This document shows, one piece after another, positions 9,228 through 20,774 of a stretch of 64,000 nt of DNA (within the stretch, counting starts at the first letter, position 1; every line of letters starts with the position of its first letter). This stretch comes from Bradyrhizobium sp. WSM1743 (GTDB lineage Bacteria > Pseudomonadota > Alphaproteobacteria > Rhizobiales > Xanthobacteraceae): NCBI RefSeq assembly GCF_000473065.1, contig NZ_AXAZ01000044.1:1-64000 (forward strand). The letters run 5' to 3'. Made by a program: the position numbers and the translations under genes. The notes beneath the pieces are model-generated. The model saw only the letters and a list, made by a program, of their open reading frames with translations, did no database searches and was not told the DNA's origin.

Positions 9228-9937
9228 GTGTCACGTCGCGTGCCGTATCTGGCTGTGTGTTTGATGTTTGCGGCCGTTGCAGCCGAAGCGGAGCCCAGCG
9301 GCGCAATCATTGGGTCGACGCGCGCGAACTCAGAAATGTCCGTGCCGATGTCGTTCGACATTCCGGCCCAGCCGCTCGCCTCCGCACTCGATCGATATGG
9401 CGATGCGACTGGCCGCGAAGTCCTCTACAATCCGGCACTTGCGCAGGGCCGCAGCTCTGAAGCCGTCAAAGGCAGCTTTGAGCCGGAGGTGGCGCTACAG
9501 CTGCTGCTTGCGGGCACCGGTCTTGCCGCCCGCTTCTTGAAAGACAATTCGTTCGTTCTGGTTCCGGCGCCAGTAGCCCCCGGACCGCCGGAAGGCAGTG
9601 CTGCCGCTCTCACGCGCCAATATTATGGTGTCGTTCAGGCGAGGTTGCGCGATGCTCTGTGCCGACCAACGAGGCGCGGCCGGGAAGCTATCGCATCGCG
9701 GCTCTGGTTTGGATCGCGCCATCGGGGACCGTAGCCAGGTTCGAACGACTTGGATCGGCTGGCACGGCCGAGCTCGACCGCGATATCGACAATGCACTTC
9801 GACATTTCAGTGTGGGTGCCCCGGTGCCCCCGGGCTTTGCACAGCCGGTACTGATCGTGGTCCTGCCGCAGGCTTCCGGCGTCACAATGAGTTGTGGTGT
9901 GACGGCCCTGCCGAAGGCGGCCGGAGGCGTGCGGTGA
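9228..9937 (+). pseudogene. STN-domain periplasmic protein with TonB-C-like tail, frame-broken
   Basis: A signal peptide (VPYLAVCLMFAAVAAEAE) is followed by a secretin/TonB short N-terminal (STN) domain: FDIPAQPLASALDRYGDATG and AVKGSFEPEVALQLLLAGTG. Near 9655 homology shifts frame and continues PTNEARPGSYRIAALVWIAPSGTVARFE to the stop at 9937. That second part resembles a TonB C-terminal/energy-transducing fold. STN domains in FecA-type receptors relay a surface signal to FecR; a stand-alone version beside sigma and FecR suggests a cut-down relay. The stop overlaps the sigma-factor GTG by 4 bp, so the intact gene was part of the operon. A pseudogene or a sequencing indel are both possible. 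Confidence 0.65.
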
Positions 9938-10536
9938 CCGAAGCCTCCGTGGCGATGCTGCGCCGCCTGCTGCTCGACCGATATGACGATCTGAAGCGGG
10001 GGTTGACCCGCCGACTGGGGTCGTCCGAGATGGCGGGCGACGTCCTGCACGACACCTGGCTGCGCCTGGCCCGCACGGACACGACGATCGGCACCTTGCA
10101 CAATCCGGTCAGCTACCTGCTGCGCATGCTCTTCAACGTGGCACATGACCGTCGTCGCGCTGAGAAGCGCCGTTTGACGAAGGTCGACATAGAGCATCTG
10201 CTCGAGGTCGCCGACGAGACGCCTGGTCCCGCGGAAGTCGCGGAGGCACGATCGGATCTGGACGCGATGGTCACCATACTCGCCGAGCTGCCGCCGCGCC
10301 GTCGCACCATCCTGCTCGCGGCCAGGGTCGACAACATGGCGCGGCAGGAGATTGCGGATCGGCTTGGCGTATCCTTGCGCCTCGTCTCAAAGGAGCTGCA
10401 ACTCGCCCATGAGTATTGTCTGGCGCGGCAAAGGCAAATGAGAGAGACGGATTGCGCACCGGACCGGCGAAATTCGTCATTGAATCGAGACCTGTCGCCG
10501 CGACGCGGTGATCGCGACCATGATCTGGCTGAATGA
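9934..10536 (+). CDS. ECF sigma factor, FecI type
   Basis: 200 aa from a GTG that overlaps the preceding stop (GTGA). Region 2 is LLLDRYDDLKRGLTRRLG to DVLHDTWLRLAR. Region 4 is LAELPPRRRTILLAARVDNMARQEIADRLGVSLRLV, an ECF helix-turn-helix. With a FecR homologue directly downstream it forms a sigma/anti-sigma pair of the FecI-FecR class, normally activated by an outer-membrane signal. The likely target is the adhesin gene immediately downstream, by analogy with sigma/FecR loci that precede filamentous haemagglutinin genes; this is inferred. Confidence 0.85.
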   Translation: MTEASVAMLRRLLLDRYDDLKRGLTRRLGSSEMAGDVLHDTWLRLARTDTTIGTLHNPVSYLLRMLFNVAHDRRRAEKRRLTKVDIEHLLEVADETPGPAEVAEARSDLDAMVTILAELPPRRRTILLAARVDNMARQEIADRLGVSLRLVSKELQLAHEYCLARQRQMRETDCAPDRRNSSLNRDLSPRRGDRDHDLAE

Positions 10537-10540
10537 CTCC

Positions 10541-11530
10541 ATGACTCAAGGACAGATACAAAGGCTCGATCTGCTGCAACGCGAGGCAATCGCGTGGGTC
10601 CAGCGCATCGATTCCGGAGATGCGACGTCAGCCGATGCCGAGACCTTGCAACGATGGTGTACCGCGAGCCCGGAGCATGCGGCTGCCTTCGCCACGGCGA
10701 GCGGGGTATGGCGCGATATCCGCCGGGCCGGCGCGAGCATCCCCCGAAGCCAATTCGAGGCGTTGCCGGTCCGGCAGACGTCACGCCCGGTACTCGACCG
10801 CCGCCTCGTTCTCGGTGGCGGGCTGGCCGCCGCCGCGGCCGCCTGTGTTGCTGTTGCGAACCCGCCGCTCGGCCTATGGCCGTCCCTTCGCGAACTGAAT
10901 GCCGACTACAGAACGGCCGTCGGCGAACAGCGGCAGGTCAGGCCGGCAGAGAACGTCTCGGTCCGGTTGAATACGCAGACGAGCATCGCGGTCCATCCGG
11001 CTGACGGGGAGGGTGATCGCCTGGAGCTGCTTGCAGGGCAGGCGCTGTTCGAAATGGTCGAGAGCGTTCGCCCGCTCGTCGTGTTGGCCGCGGACGGGCG
11101 TTCGATCGGCAGCCATGCACGATTCGACGTACGTCGCATGAATGGTCCGGCTGGCGCGGTAGTGAGTGTCGCCTGTTTCGATGGCGAGGTGCGCATCAAG
11201 CGCAACGACGATTCTGCCATCCTCGGGCCCGCTCAGAGCGTGCGTTACGATGCCAATGGGGTCAGCCGGGTTGTCGCAATCGACGCGGAGGCGGAATCCG
11301 CATGGCAGCGCGGAATCGTGCTGTTCCGGGCTACCCCGCTCGCGGACGTCGTGGAAGAGGTCAATCGCTATCGCGCCGGCCGGATTGTCCTTGTCAATGC
11401 GAGCCTCGCGCAGAGGCCGGTCAGTGGCCGCTTCCGCATCGACCAGATGGAGGAAATCCTCGTGCGTCTCGAGCAGGCTCTTGATGTCAGGGCCCGCAAG
11501 CTGCCGGGCGGTCTGGTTCTGTTGGGCTGA
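10541..11530 (+). CDS. FecR-type anti-sigma factor / signal transducer
   Basis: 329 aa. A cytoplasmic DUF4880-like N-terminus (QREAIAWVQRIDSGDAT, LQRWCTASPEHAAAFATA) is followed by a transmembrane stretch (RRLVLGGGLAAAAAACVAVA). The periplasmic FecR domain has TAVGEQRQVRP, SVRLNTQTSI and RLELLAGQALFEM, and there is a C-terminal STN-like segment, VNRYRAGRIVLVNASLAQRPVSGRF. FecR proteins hold and then activate their sigma partner in response to an outer-membrane signal. ATG 10541 lies 4 bp after the sigma stop; GTG 10508 and ATG 10520 are in-frame alternatives that would overlap it. Confidence 0.85.
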   Translation: MTQGQIQRLDLLQREAIAWVQRIDSGDATSADAETLQRWCTASPEHAAAFATASGVWRDIRRAGASIPRSQFEALPVRQTSRPVLDRRLVLGGGLAAAAAACVAVANPPLGLWPSLRELNADYRTAVGEQRQVRPAENVSVRLNTQTSIAVHPADGEGDRLELLAGQALFEMVESVRPLVVLAADGRSIGSHARFDVRRMNGPAGAVVSVACFDGEVRIKRNDDSAILGPAQSVRYDANGVSRVVAIDAEAESAWQRGIVLFRATPLADVVEEVNRYRAGRIVLVNASLAQRPVSGRFRIDQMEEILVRLEQALDVRARKLPGGLVLLG

Positions 11531-11672
11531 CATCCGCTGACAAGAAACTTTCACACAGAAATCGTGCGCGTTCGCCTACAGGCTTCCGTCTTAGAGCTAG
11601 ATCGTCATCGCTCGGGGTGACGAGAGGCGACCCTTCATTGGGTCTAGCTGCGCTGCCAGAAGGAATGCCGTC

Positions 11673-14600
11673 TTGTCCCACCGCACCGTCCGTTTTCGCT
11701 CGTTCCGGTCCGTCAGACACGCGATGTTCCTCAGCGGTGCCAGCGTAGCTGCGTTGCTGGTGGGATCGGCTGCTGCCGACGCGCGCAACTTGGGCGGCGG
11801 AAGCGCGAGCCCCGTGGCAAACGTCGCCGTGACGACCAACGCGGCGGGGCAGGCGGGGGCGATCGCATCGGCACAGGCGATGAGCCGAATTAACGCCTCG
11901 CTTCAGGCGATGCGCGACGTGCAGGCGGCAGCGAGGGCCGGCGCACTGCTCGGTCCGGCTAATCTGGGTCTGGACAAGAATCATCCCGGCAAGCTGCTTC
12001 CGAATGTGCCGAACGGACTTGCCCCCGGAGGCCTCAATCCGACCAGCAATCCGACCGCGGTGATCGACGGGCAGCCTGCCTGGACCGGCGCCGCTCTGCC
12101 GACCCAATCGACCGGCTCGAATGGCCGGGTCCAGGTCGAGGTCGTGCAGAACCAGCAGAAAGCAATCCTGACCTGGAACAAGTTCAATGTCGGACGCGAG
12201 ACCGACTTGTATTTCAACCAGTCCGCCGGGGGCGGTGGCGCCGCCAACTGGATCGCGCTCAACCGCGTGCTCGACCCCAGCCTCGTTCCCAGCCAGATCC
12301 TCGGCACCATCAGGAGCGAGGGACAGGTCTACATCATCAACAAGAACGGCATCATCTTCGGCGGCTCCAGCCAGGTCGATGTCGGCACCCTCGTGGCCTC
12401 TTCCGTCGCCTTGTCGAACGCGCAGTTCCTGGCCGGGATCAATACCTCCATCGTGCTCACCAACGATATGCACTTGCCGACGTTCGGCGAATACAATCCG
12501 CGGCTGGCCGATACGCAAAAGCCGGCCACGGATCCAAGCCAGCCCGCGCGGTTCACGCCGGATGGCGTTCCGGGTGACGTCACCATCCAGACTGGAGCTC
12601 AGATCAGCGCGAGGACCGGCGGCAAGGCGATGCTGTTCGCGCCGATCGTCTCGAACGCCGGCCAAATCAGCGTCCCCGACGGTCAGATCATCATGGCCGC
12701 CGGTGAACAGGTTTATCTGAGGACCAATCCGGGCGACGTGCGCGGTGTGGACGTCGCGGTGACGGCCCCGATGCCCTGGCTGTTCAACTACAACCATCTG
12801 ATGGGTGCGATCGCCGGTTCGAACCTCTATTTGGAGAGGCCCTGGGGCGAGAGCGTTCGCGACATCCTGCTTCCCGAGATGTACGCGCGCGCCGCATCGG
12901 TCGGCTACAAGATCGTGAACACCGGCGTCGTGCAGTCCGATCGCGGCAACATCACCGCGATGGGGCGTGAGATCTTCCAGGGCGGCGTGATGCTGGCCGC
13001 AACCGCGCTCAACAACCGCGAAGGATCGATCCGGCTCGATGCCTACAGCCACGGCATGATGGCATCGAGCGGCAGCCTGGACGCCCAACTCGTGTATTGG
13101 AAGACGGGTGACCTGCATCTGTCGCCGGGCAGCGTCACCGCCGTTCTGCCTGACGCCACCGACACGAGCGAGATCGAGGAGACGGCGAAGGGCACCCGCT
13201 ACAAGCCGGGGCGCGTCGAACTGCGCGGCAACCTGATCGATATTGGGGCGCAGGCGAATATCCTCGTTCCCGCCGGCACCGTCAGCATCGTGGCCAGCAC
13301 TTCGCCCGCGCCCACCGAGGAGCCGATCAACGGCGAGACGCCTATTCGCGACGGCAGCCGGATCTATATCGGCGAGGACGCCTATGTCAGCGCCGCCGGC
13401 GTGCAGGATGTCCTCATTCCCATGTCGCGAAGGTTCGTGCAGGCCGAATTGCGCATCAACGAGCTGCGCGATTCTCCGCTGCTGCGGAATTCCTGGCTGC
13501 GGGGGCAGAAGATCATCATCGATCGCAGCGCCAGCGGTGTCTTCGCCGATGGTCCCATGGCCGGCGTGAGCTGGGGAGGCGCGGCGGGTGAATGGATCGG
13601 GACGCCGCTGGGCGACGTCTCGGCCTGGATCGGCAATAGCAAGACCACTCTCGCCGAACTGTCGACCATCGGCGGCAATATCACGCTCAAATCGGCCGGC
13701 TCGATCATTACCCGTCAGGGCTCGCTGCTCGATGTCTCGGGCGGTTCGTTTCGCTATCAAGACGGCATGGTCAGCTCGACGAAGCTGCTCGGCGCTGATG
13801 GCAAGATTTACGACATCGCCTTGGCAACGCCGGATAGGGTCTATGTGGGCTTCGCCGGCGGGTTCACTCGCACGCACAGCAACTGGGGCAAATCGGATTC
13901 CTGGAGCACGCCGTGGTCAGCGAGCCACTTCGAGCGTGGCTTTACCGAAGGACGCGATGCCGGTGCCATCCAGTTCTACGCTACCGAAGGCGTTGCGTTG
14001 GAGGGCGGCTATTGGGGCGGCGTGATCGTAGGCGAGCGTCAGTCCGCAAGCGGTAAGACTGCCAAGGCCGGCTCGCTGACGTTCGGCGGCAGCGGCGACG
14101 AAGACCGGCTGTGGCTGCTCGGCAAGCTCGTGATCTCCAAGGATCCGACGCAGCTGCCGACGAGTTTTACGGCCAGTTCGTCGCTCCCGTCCACCTGGTA
14201 TTCGGGCACTCCCGGCAATCAGGATTCGTTCCGGTTGCGGACGACCTATCTCGACTCCGACGTGCTTGCAGATGCCGGGCTGAATACGATCGAGCTCTAC
14301 GTTTCCAATAACGTCACGATCGAGAAGGGTACGACGCTCGAGCTGGCGCCCGGCAGCACGTTTTCGATCAAGGCCAATTCTACCGTTGCATACAGCCAGG
14401 ATTTCAAGATCGACGGCGTGATTCGTGCTCCCGGCGGCACCGTCAACCTCCTGGGCGCGGAAAACGTCTCGTTCGGAGCCGGTGCAGCCATCGACGTCAG
14501 TGGCCAATGGGTGAACCAGGTGAAGGGCGCCGCCTCGGCGCTGCCGCCGGTCGTCAACGGCGGCAGCATCGCGCTCGACCAGGCCCACTATCAGCCGGGT

Positions 14601-17600
14601 GTCGTGCTCGATGTATCCGGCGGCGGCTGGTATCGGCTGCGCAACGGCAAGCCGCAAGTAAAATTCGGCGACGCCGGCACGATCACGCTCAACACCACCG
14701 ATGTGACGGAGTTGGCAAACGCCGACATGCGCGCTTATGCGGCTGGCTCCGGCGGTAGCCTGGCCATGAATCTCACCACGGAGTCGTTGCAGATCGGCGG
14801 CGGCACGCCGACCTCCCCCAACACGATTCGACTGTCGGAAACCCTGTTCTCGGACCGGGGCTTCCGCTCGCTTCAGATCTCTACCGGCGGCGATATCACG
14901 GTTCCTGAAGGCGTGACCGTCACCCAGCTCCCCTACAACGTCGACCTCAAGGGCGTCGACGTCTCGGGCTTCAGCACGGGCACGCCGATCAGCGCGATGG
15001 GCCCGCTCGCCGTGTTGCCGCAGTCGCAGCGCTTGGCGCTCAAGCCGACGTCGCTCTCGCTCAGCGGCAGGTCCGTGACGGTCGGCGAGGGGGCGACGGT
15101 GCGGACGGACACCGGCGGCACGATCGCGCTGTCCCTGCTCGGTGCTTCGAACGGCACATTGCGGGTTGCCGGCAGGGTGGAGGCGTTGGCTGGCACGATC
15201 AATCTCAAGTCAAGCGCGGGATCGCTCGTCGTGGAAAATACCGGCGCGATCGTCGCGCGCGGTACGGCAGTCGGCGACATCGATGTCAAGGGACACCGGA
15301 GCGGCGTCGTCCGCAATGGCGGCTCGGTCGCGCTTGAGTCCGCCACGGTCAACCTCGAATCCGGCTCGCTGGTTGACGTCGCGGGCGCCAGCGGCGAATT
15401 CGACATCGAGTCGGACGACCGCCAGTTCGCGCCAGTCACCCTCGCCAGCAATGGCGGCTCGATCACCGTCAAAGCCCAGCACGGACTGGTCCAGGGTAAA
15501 TTGCAGGGCCAGGGTGGAGGCAGTGGCGCGCGCGGCGGCAAGGTGAGGTTGGAGTCTGCCCTGTCGACCGTGGTCCTGTCCGATACGGCGGCTGCCCAGT
15601 CCGGCCTGGTCGTACGCACCTCGAGCCTCCAGGGGGCCGGGTTCGCCGATCTCGATCTGCCGTCGACGACGCGACTGGACGGTGTCGACCTCGCATTCGG
15701 CGGCTCGATCTCGATCACGGGATCGCTGATCAACGGCAATGGCGCCGGCTCGAAGTTCTCGGCGCCTTACATCTCGCTGTTCAGCCTGGCGCCGAGCAAT
15801 CCGTCGCGCGCGGGTACGCTGACGCTGGCTGGATCCGTGATCGACATCGTGCAGGCGAACATCCGCGGCTTCGAACAAACCGTGGTCGAGGCGAGCGACG
15901 TCCGGCTGACGCAGAGCGATGTCAGCCAGTCCGCGTTCCTGGATGTCGACGGCACGCTGATCGTGAAGGCCGGCCAAATCTATCCCACCTCGCAGATCAA
16001 CGCGACGATCAGGGCCAGCGACAAGCTCATCGTGCAGCAGAACGGCTTTGCCGGCCCGGCGCTGTCGGCCGGCGGCACCCTGACGCTTCAAGCACCGACG
16101 ATCGAGCAGAACGGCACGCTGCGCGCGCCGTTCGGCCAGATCACGCTCAAGGCCGGCCAGCGCCTCACCCTCGGCGCCGGCAGCGTGACCTCGGTGACCG
16201 GCGATGGCCTCGTGCTGCCTTACGGTGCTCTCAGCAACAACGAAAACTGGACGGTGAAGAGCGGGTCGCTGCCGACCACGATCTCCAGCCTGCCGGAAAA
16301 GCGCGTGACGCTCGAGGCGCCGACGGTCGAGCTCGCCCCCGGATCGGTGGTCAACATCAAGGGTGGCGGCGACTTGATGGCGTGGGAGCACGTGCCTGGA
16401 CCGGGCGGCTCGCATGACATGCTGGCGCTTCCGGGCCTGTTCGCGGTCATGCCGGCTTTCGCCGGTGCGACTGCACCCAGCTCGGCGTCGATCCGCACTG
16501 GCGACCGCATCTGGCTCGACGCCGGCAGCGGATTGCCGGCGGGCTGGTATACGCTGCTGCCCGCCTCCTACGCGATGCTCCCGGGCGCTTACGCGATCCA
16601 GGCGGTCGCCGGTTCGACGGGCCAGGCGAGGACGTCCGCGGTGCTTGCCGACGGTACGGCGATCGTGTCCGGCTATCGGGCCAATGCGCTCGACGGCAGC
16701 CGGGACCAGCAGTCGTCCTCGTGGCGGGTGATGTCGGGCTCGGTGCTCCGGCAATACAGCGAGTACAATGAAGCGTTCGCCAATACCTTCTTCGCCTCCG
16801 ATGCGTTCAAGCTGACACAGTATCGGCTCACCGGTCAGCAAGTCGTCACGCCGCGTTTGCCGGTCGACGGCGGCTCGGTGGTGTTCAAGGCGACGCAGGA
16901 TCTGATTCTGAAGGGCGAGCTGCGCTCCCAGGCCGCAGCGGGCGGCCGTGGCGGCCTGGTCGATATCGCCGCAAACAAGATCGCAATCCTGGGTGCCGAC
17001 CAGAGCGCCGGCACGTTGCGGGCCGATGGTTATCTCGTCATCGATGCCGTTGCCTTGTCCGGCTTCGGCGCCGGCAGCCTGCTGGTCGGTGGGTTCCGCA
17101 GCGGCGACGTCGGCGGTCTGCGCGTGGATGTGCAGGCCCACGACATCGTTGTGCGCAACAGTGCAAATTCGGCGTTGACCGGGCCGGAGATCATCCTGGC
17201 CGCAAGCGACACGATCGACATCTCCGCGGGCAGCGTCATCGTCGCGCGCGGCGAGGCACCGACCGGAGCCGGCGATCTCGTCATGGCCCCGCAGGCGTCC
17301 GATCGCGACTGGGGCGCCTTGATCCGCTTGTCCAACGGCGACGCGGTGCGGGTCCGCCGCAAGAACGTCGATACGACCGTCGGCGGCCAGGTCAAGATCG
17401 GCGCCGGAGCCGTTCTCAATGGCGGCAAGACTCTTCTGATCGACGCGACGGGGAATGCACTCGTCACCCAGGCCAGCCTGACGGGCGCAGCGTTGTCCCT
17501 GGCGTCGGGCCAGATCGGCTTCGGCGGTGGCAGCGGACTGGTGCTCGACGCAGTGGCGCTCGCCGCGCTCAACAAGACCCAGCACCTGACCTTGCGCAGC

Positions 17601-19369
17601 TATTCCACCATCGACTTCCACAGCGCGGTGGACCTGTCGGGCCTCCAGGCCGTGACGCTCGACGCTGCAGGGCTGGTCGGCCGCGGCAACAACGAGATCG
17701 CGGTGAACGGCAATCGGGTCGTGCTGGAAAATACGGCGAGCACGTTCAGCGAGCCGGTCGGCGCCGGCCATGGCATCCTGAAGCTCACCGCGACCGAACT
17801 GGCTCTGGGCGAAGGCGCCAAGGCACTGCGCGGCTTCGACACGATCGTGCTGACGGGAACGACGCGCATTGCCGGCGAAGGCAAAGGCTCGCTCGATGTC
17901 GCCGGCGCGGCGCTGACCTTGTCCGCGCCGGTCTTGACTGGCCGGGGCGGTAGCCAGCAATCGATCACCACGACCGGCATCCTCACGGTTGCCGATCACG
18001 GGACGGCAAGCCCGGCGCGCGATCAGGACAGCCTCGGCTCCCGCTGGACACTCACCGGCCGCGCCATCGATTTCGCCGGACGCATTGACGCTCTGGGCGG
18101 AACGGTCAAGCTGAACGCCACCAATGGCAACATCAATCTGGCGGCGGGTTCGCGGATCGACGTCGGAGGCTTCGAAAAGAAGTTCTTCGACGTGTCCGAA
18201 TATGCCGATGCGGGGACCATCTCGCTTGGCGCCCACGGCGGCTCGGTGCTGTTCGCGGCGGGCGCGACCCTCGACCTCGGCTCCGCCCGCGATTCCGAGG
18301 GCGTCCCATCGGGGGCGGCGCGGGCACGCTTGCGATCGAGCAGGATAGCGGCCAGGTCACGCTGGACGGCACGATCAATGCCAAAGCTGCGGCGGGCAAA
18401 CGTGGCGGCTCCTTCTCACTCGACATCGCCGCGTTGTCGGATTTCGCCGGGCTGAACCAGCGCCTGAATGGCGCCGGCTTCACCAAATCGCGCAGCTTCC
18501 GGATTCGCTCCGGCGACGTCACGGTCGACGGCGCAACGACGGCCGAGGAGTTCGCGTTGGCAGCCGATCAGGGCAGCGTGATCATCGCAGGCACAATCGA
18601 CGCGCGTGCGACTTATGGCGGCTCGATCTCGATCTATGGCGGCAAGGGCCTGACCATGACGAATACGGCGCTGCTGCGGGCAGGCGCGAACGACTCGGTG
18701 GACGGGCTCGGCTCCGGCCGGGTCACCTTGGGAATCTCCAACGGCGTGCTGAGGGTGCTGGGCGGCGTGATCGACGTGGCGGGCGGCGAGGGCGGCAAGG
18801 TGACCCTGCGTGCGCCCGTCATCGAGCAGCCAGGGGCCGACAAGGTGAATGTCAGCTTCGCCGGCGCGATCAACGGCGCGCGCGAGATCGTGCTGGAGGG
18901 CTACAAGCGCTTCGACCTCGCGGCTCTTGCATCCGATCCGCGCTTCGTCGGCGTTACAGTCAATGGCAGCGGTCAGGCCGAACTCGATCTCACGGCGGTC
19001 TCGGCCGGCAAGCTCAACGTGCTGGCGGATTACGGCGCCGGCACGCTGGTCGAGTTCGTGCGCGACCTCGACGTCAGCGCCGGCTACGCCGATCTTGGCT
19101 CGCTGACGAGCCAGTCGAACTTCCACGCGCGCGCGGGCATGGAGCTGAATTATTCCGGCGACATCGTGCTCAAGAGCAACTGGAATCTCGGCGCAGGTGT
19201 GGTCGACCAGGCCTCGGCGCTCGCGGCCGGTGTGATGGCCCTCGAACCGGTACTGGGGCGTCGACGAAGACCTGAATGTCGGTGGTCAGGTCTCTTTCGT
19301 CCTGGTCCGGTAGGTGCCAAGCTCTTGATCGAGCCCGCATTCGGCGATGGCCCTGCCGGAGTGGCGTGA
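11673..19369 (+). pseudogene. Giant filamentous-haemagglutinin-type TpsA adhesin, frameshifted and 3' truncated
   Basis: It starts at a TTG after AAGGA, with a long signal peptide (MFLSGASVAALLVGSAAADA). The TPS secretion domain lies at about residues 125-260, with QQKAILTWNKFNVG and NKNGIIFGG (a variant of NPNGI). More than 2,000 residues of Gly/Ser/Thr-rich beta-helix repeat follow. Homology changes frame at a run of five G (18311-18315); one extra G restores the frame into AGTLAIEQDSGQVTLDG. The beta-helix then ends abruptly after NWNLGAGVVDQASALAAGV near 19240, followed by unrelated sequence to 19369, so the C-terminus is missing. Repaired length would be about 2,560 aa, shorter than the homologues I recall. 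No TpsB (ShlB/FhaC) transporter gene is present. Confidence 0.75.
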
Positions 19370-19434
19370 CTCTGGGCCGCCCGTCGCTTGGCCGCCCCTC
19401 ATCGCGCTGAAATCTCGCGGTGGAGATGCGCCAA

Positions 19435-20772
19435 TCAAGCGCTTCCCGCGGCCTTGCTTCCTGCGGCCTTCGAGCGATGCAGGAGTTCAGTAACTTCCTG
19501 ATCCGAGGTTTGGCCGAAATCCCTGTAATGCATGCCGACCGCATAGAACGGATCGGGGCTGCTGAGACAGATGATCTCGTCCACCTCCGCGCTGAGATCG
19601 GCAAGCGAGTCGCGGGGAGCGACCGGCACTGCAAGTACGAGATGGCCGGGCTTTGACCTTGCCAGCGCCCTGAGCGCGGCTTTCACCGTTCCGCCCGTCG
19701 CGATCCCGTCGTCGACGACGATCGTGGTGCGCCCGCCAATCTCCGGCGGCGGTTCGTCCTCGCGATAAAGCCGCCGCCGGCGTTCGATTTCGGCGAGCTG
19801 GCGGGCGATCTCGGCCTCTAGGTAGGCCGTGCCCGGCTGGATCTCGCGCACGATCTCCTCATTGAGCACGACCTGCGGGTGGGCGCCATCGACGACCGCG
19901 CCGAGCCCGAGTTCCTCGTGTCCCGGCGCGCCGATCTTGCGCACCAGCGCGACGTCCAGTTGGGCGTGCAGCGCTTGCGCAATCTCGAACGCGACGGGCA
20001 CGCCACCGCGCGGCAGCGCAAGCACGATCGCGCCGCTGTCTCTGAACTTCATGAGCGCCGAGGCCAGCCGGCGCCCGGCGTCTCGCCGGTCGGCAAAAAC
20101 AAAATGATCATCGGTTACACCGTCCGAGCGCCGCGATGCCAGAAACCGGCGGAACCAGCGGATGGCGTGTTGCGTCACCCGTTCAAGTGCACCAGGCTCT
20201 TCAAACAAGTGTGTCGCCTCCGGCACGATCACGAGGTCTTTTGCGCAGAACAGCTCCGCAAAGGCCGAACGGTTGAGCGGGATCACCGGCAGATCGGCGC
20301 CGCCGACGATCAACAGGGTCGGTGCGGTGACGGCGTGCAGCGCCTCGCCAGCCAGATCCGGGCGGCCGCCGCGCGAAACCACCGCCGCGACGTCCTGCCG
20401 GCCCGCAGCCGCGACCAGCGCGGCCGCAGCACCGGTGCTCGCGCCGAAATATCCGATCGGAAGCGCTGCGAGCTCCGGCCTGTTGCGGGTCCAGTCCGCA
20501 GCCTCCGTGAGTCGCGATGCCAATAGCGGGATATCGAACACGTTGCCGCGGTCGCGCTCCTCCTCCGGGCTGAGCAGATCAAGCAGCAGCGTGGCGAAGC
20601 CTGCTTCTCGGAGCGCCGCGGCGACCTGGTTGTTGCGCGGACTCAGGCGGCCACTGCCGCTGCCGTGGGCAAAAATCACGATGCCGGTTGCGCCTTGCGG
20701 CAGCCCCAGAATGCCGGCGAGACGGTGCGGACCGACAACCACTTCGCCGAGCTGTTCCCTTGCGCTTGCCAT
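19435..20772 (-). CDS. Fused alpha/beta hydrolase - phosphoribosyltransferase
   Basis: 445 aa with two domains. Residues 1 to about 215 form a dienelactone-hydrolase-like alpha/beta hydrolase: FAHGSGSGRLSPRNN, nucleophile elbow GASTG, and VIVPEATHLFEEP for the catalytic histidine. Residues from about 225 form a type I phosphoribosyltransferase with LALPRGGVPVAFEIA and the PRPP-binding loop TTIVVDDGIATGGT. The fusion is known from genomes but its reaction is not, to my knowledge, established. ATG 20772 lies two bases after the stop of the upstream esterase gene; a TTG at 20778 would overlap it. The two genes are surely one transcript. Confidence 0.82.
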   Translation of the reverse strand: MASAREQLGEVVVGPHRLAGILGLPQGATGIVIFAHGSGSGRLSPRNNQVAAALREAGFATLLLDLLSPEEERDRGNVFDIPLLASRLTEAADWTRNRPELAALPIGYFGASTGAAAALVAAAGRQDVAAVVSRGGRPDLAGEALHAVTAPTLLIVGGADLPVIPLNRSAFAELFCAKDLVIVPEATHLFEEPGALERVTQHAIRWFRRFLASRRSDGVTDDHFVFADRRDAGRRLASALMKFRDSGAIVLALPRGGVPVAFEIAQALHAQLDVALVRKIGAPGHEELGLGAVVDGAHPQVVLNEEIVREIQPGTAYLEAEIARQLAEIERRRRLYREDEPPPEIGGRTTIVVDDGIATGGTVKAALRALARSKPGHLVLAVPVAPRDSLADLSAEVDEIICLSSPDPFYAVGMHYRDFGQTSDQEVTELLHRSKAAGSKAAGSA

Positions 20773-20774
20773 GA

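Noticed and set aside
11487..13877. 796-codon open frame on the minus strand
   Set aside because: Antisense to the 5' part of the adhesin and the FecR end; no recognisable motif or ribosome site.
15210..18236. 1008-codon open frame on the minus strand
   Set aside because: It lies antisense to the adhesin gene, is Arg/Ala/Asp-rich without domain motifs, and is the mirror effect of high-GC codon bias.
18311..18315. Phase-variable expression of the adhesin through the G5 run
   Set aside because: Five G is short for phase variation and the gene is also truncated downstream, so decay is the simpler explanation.
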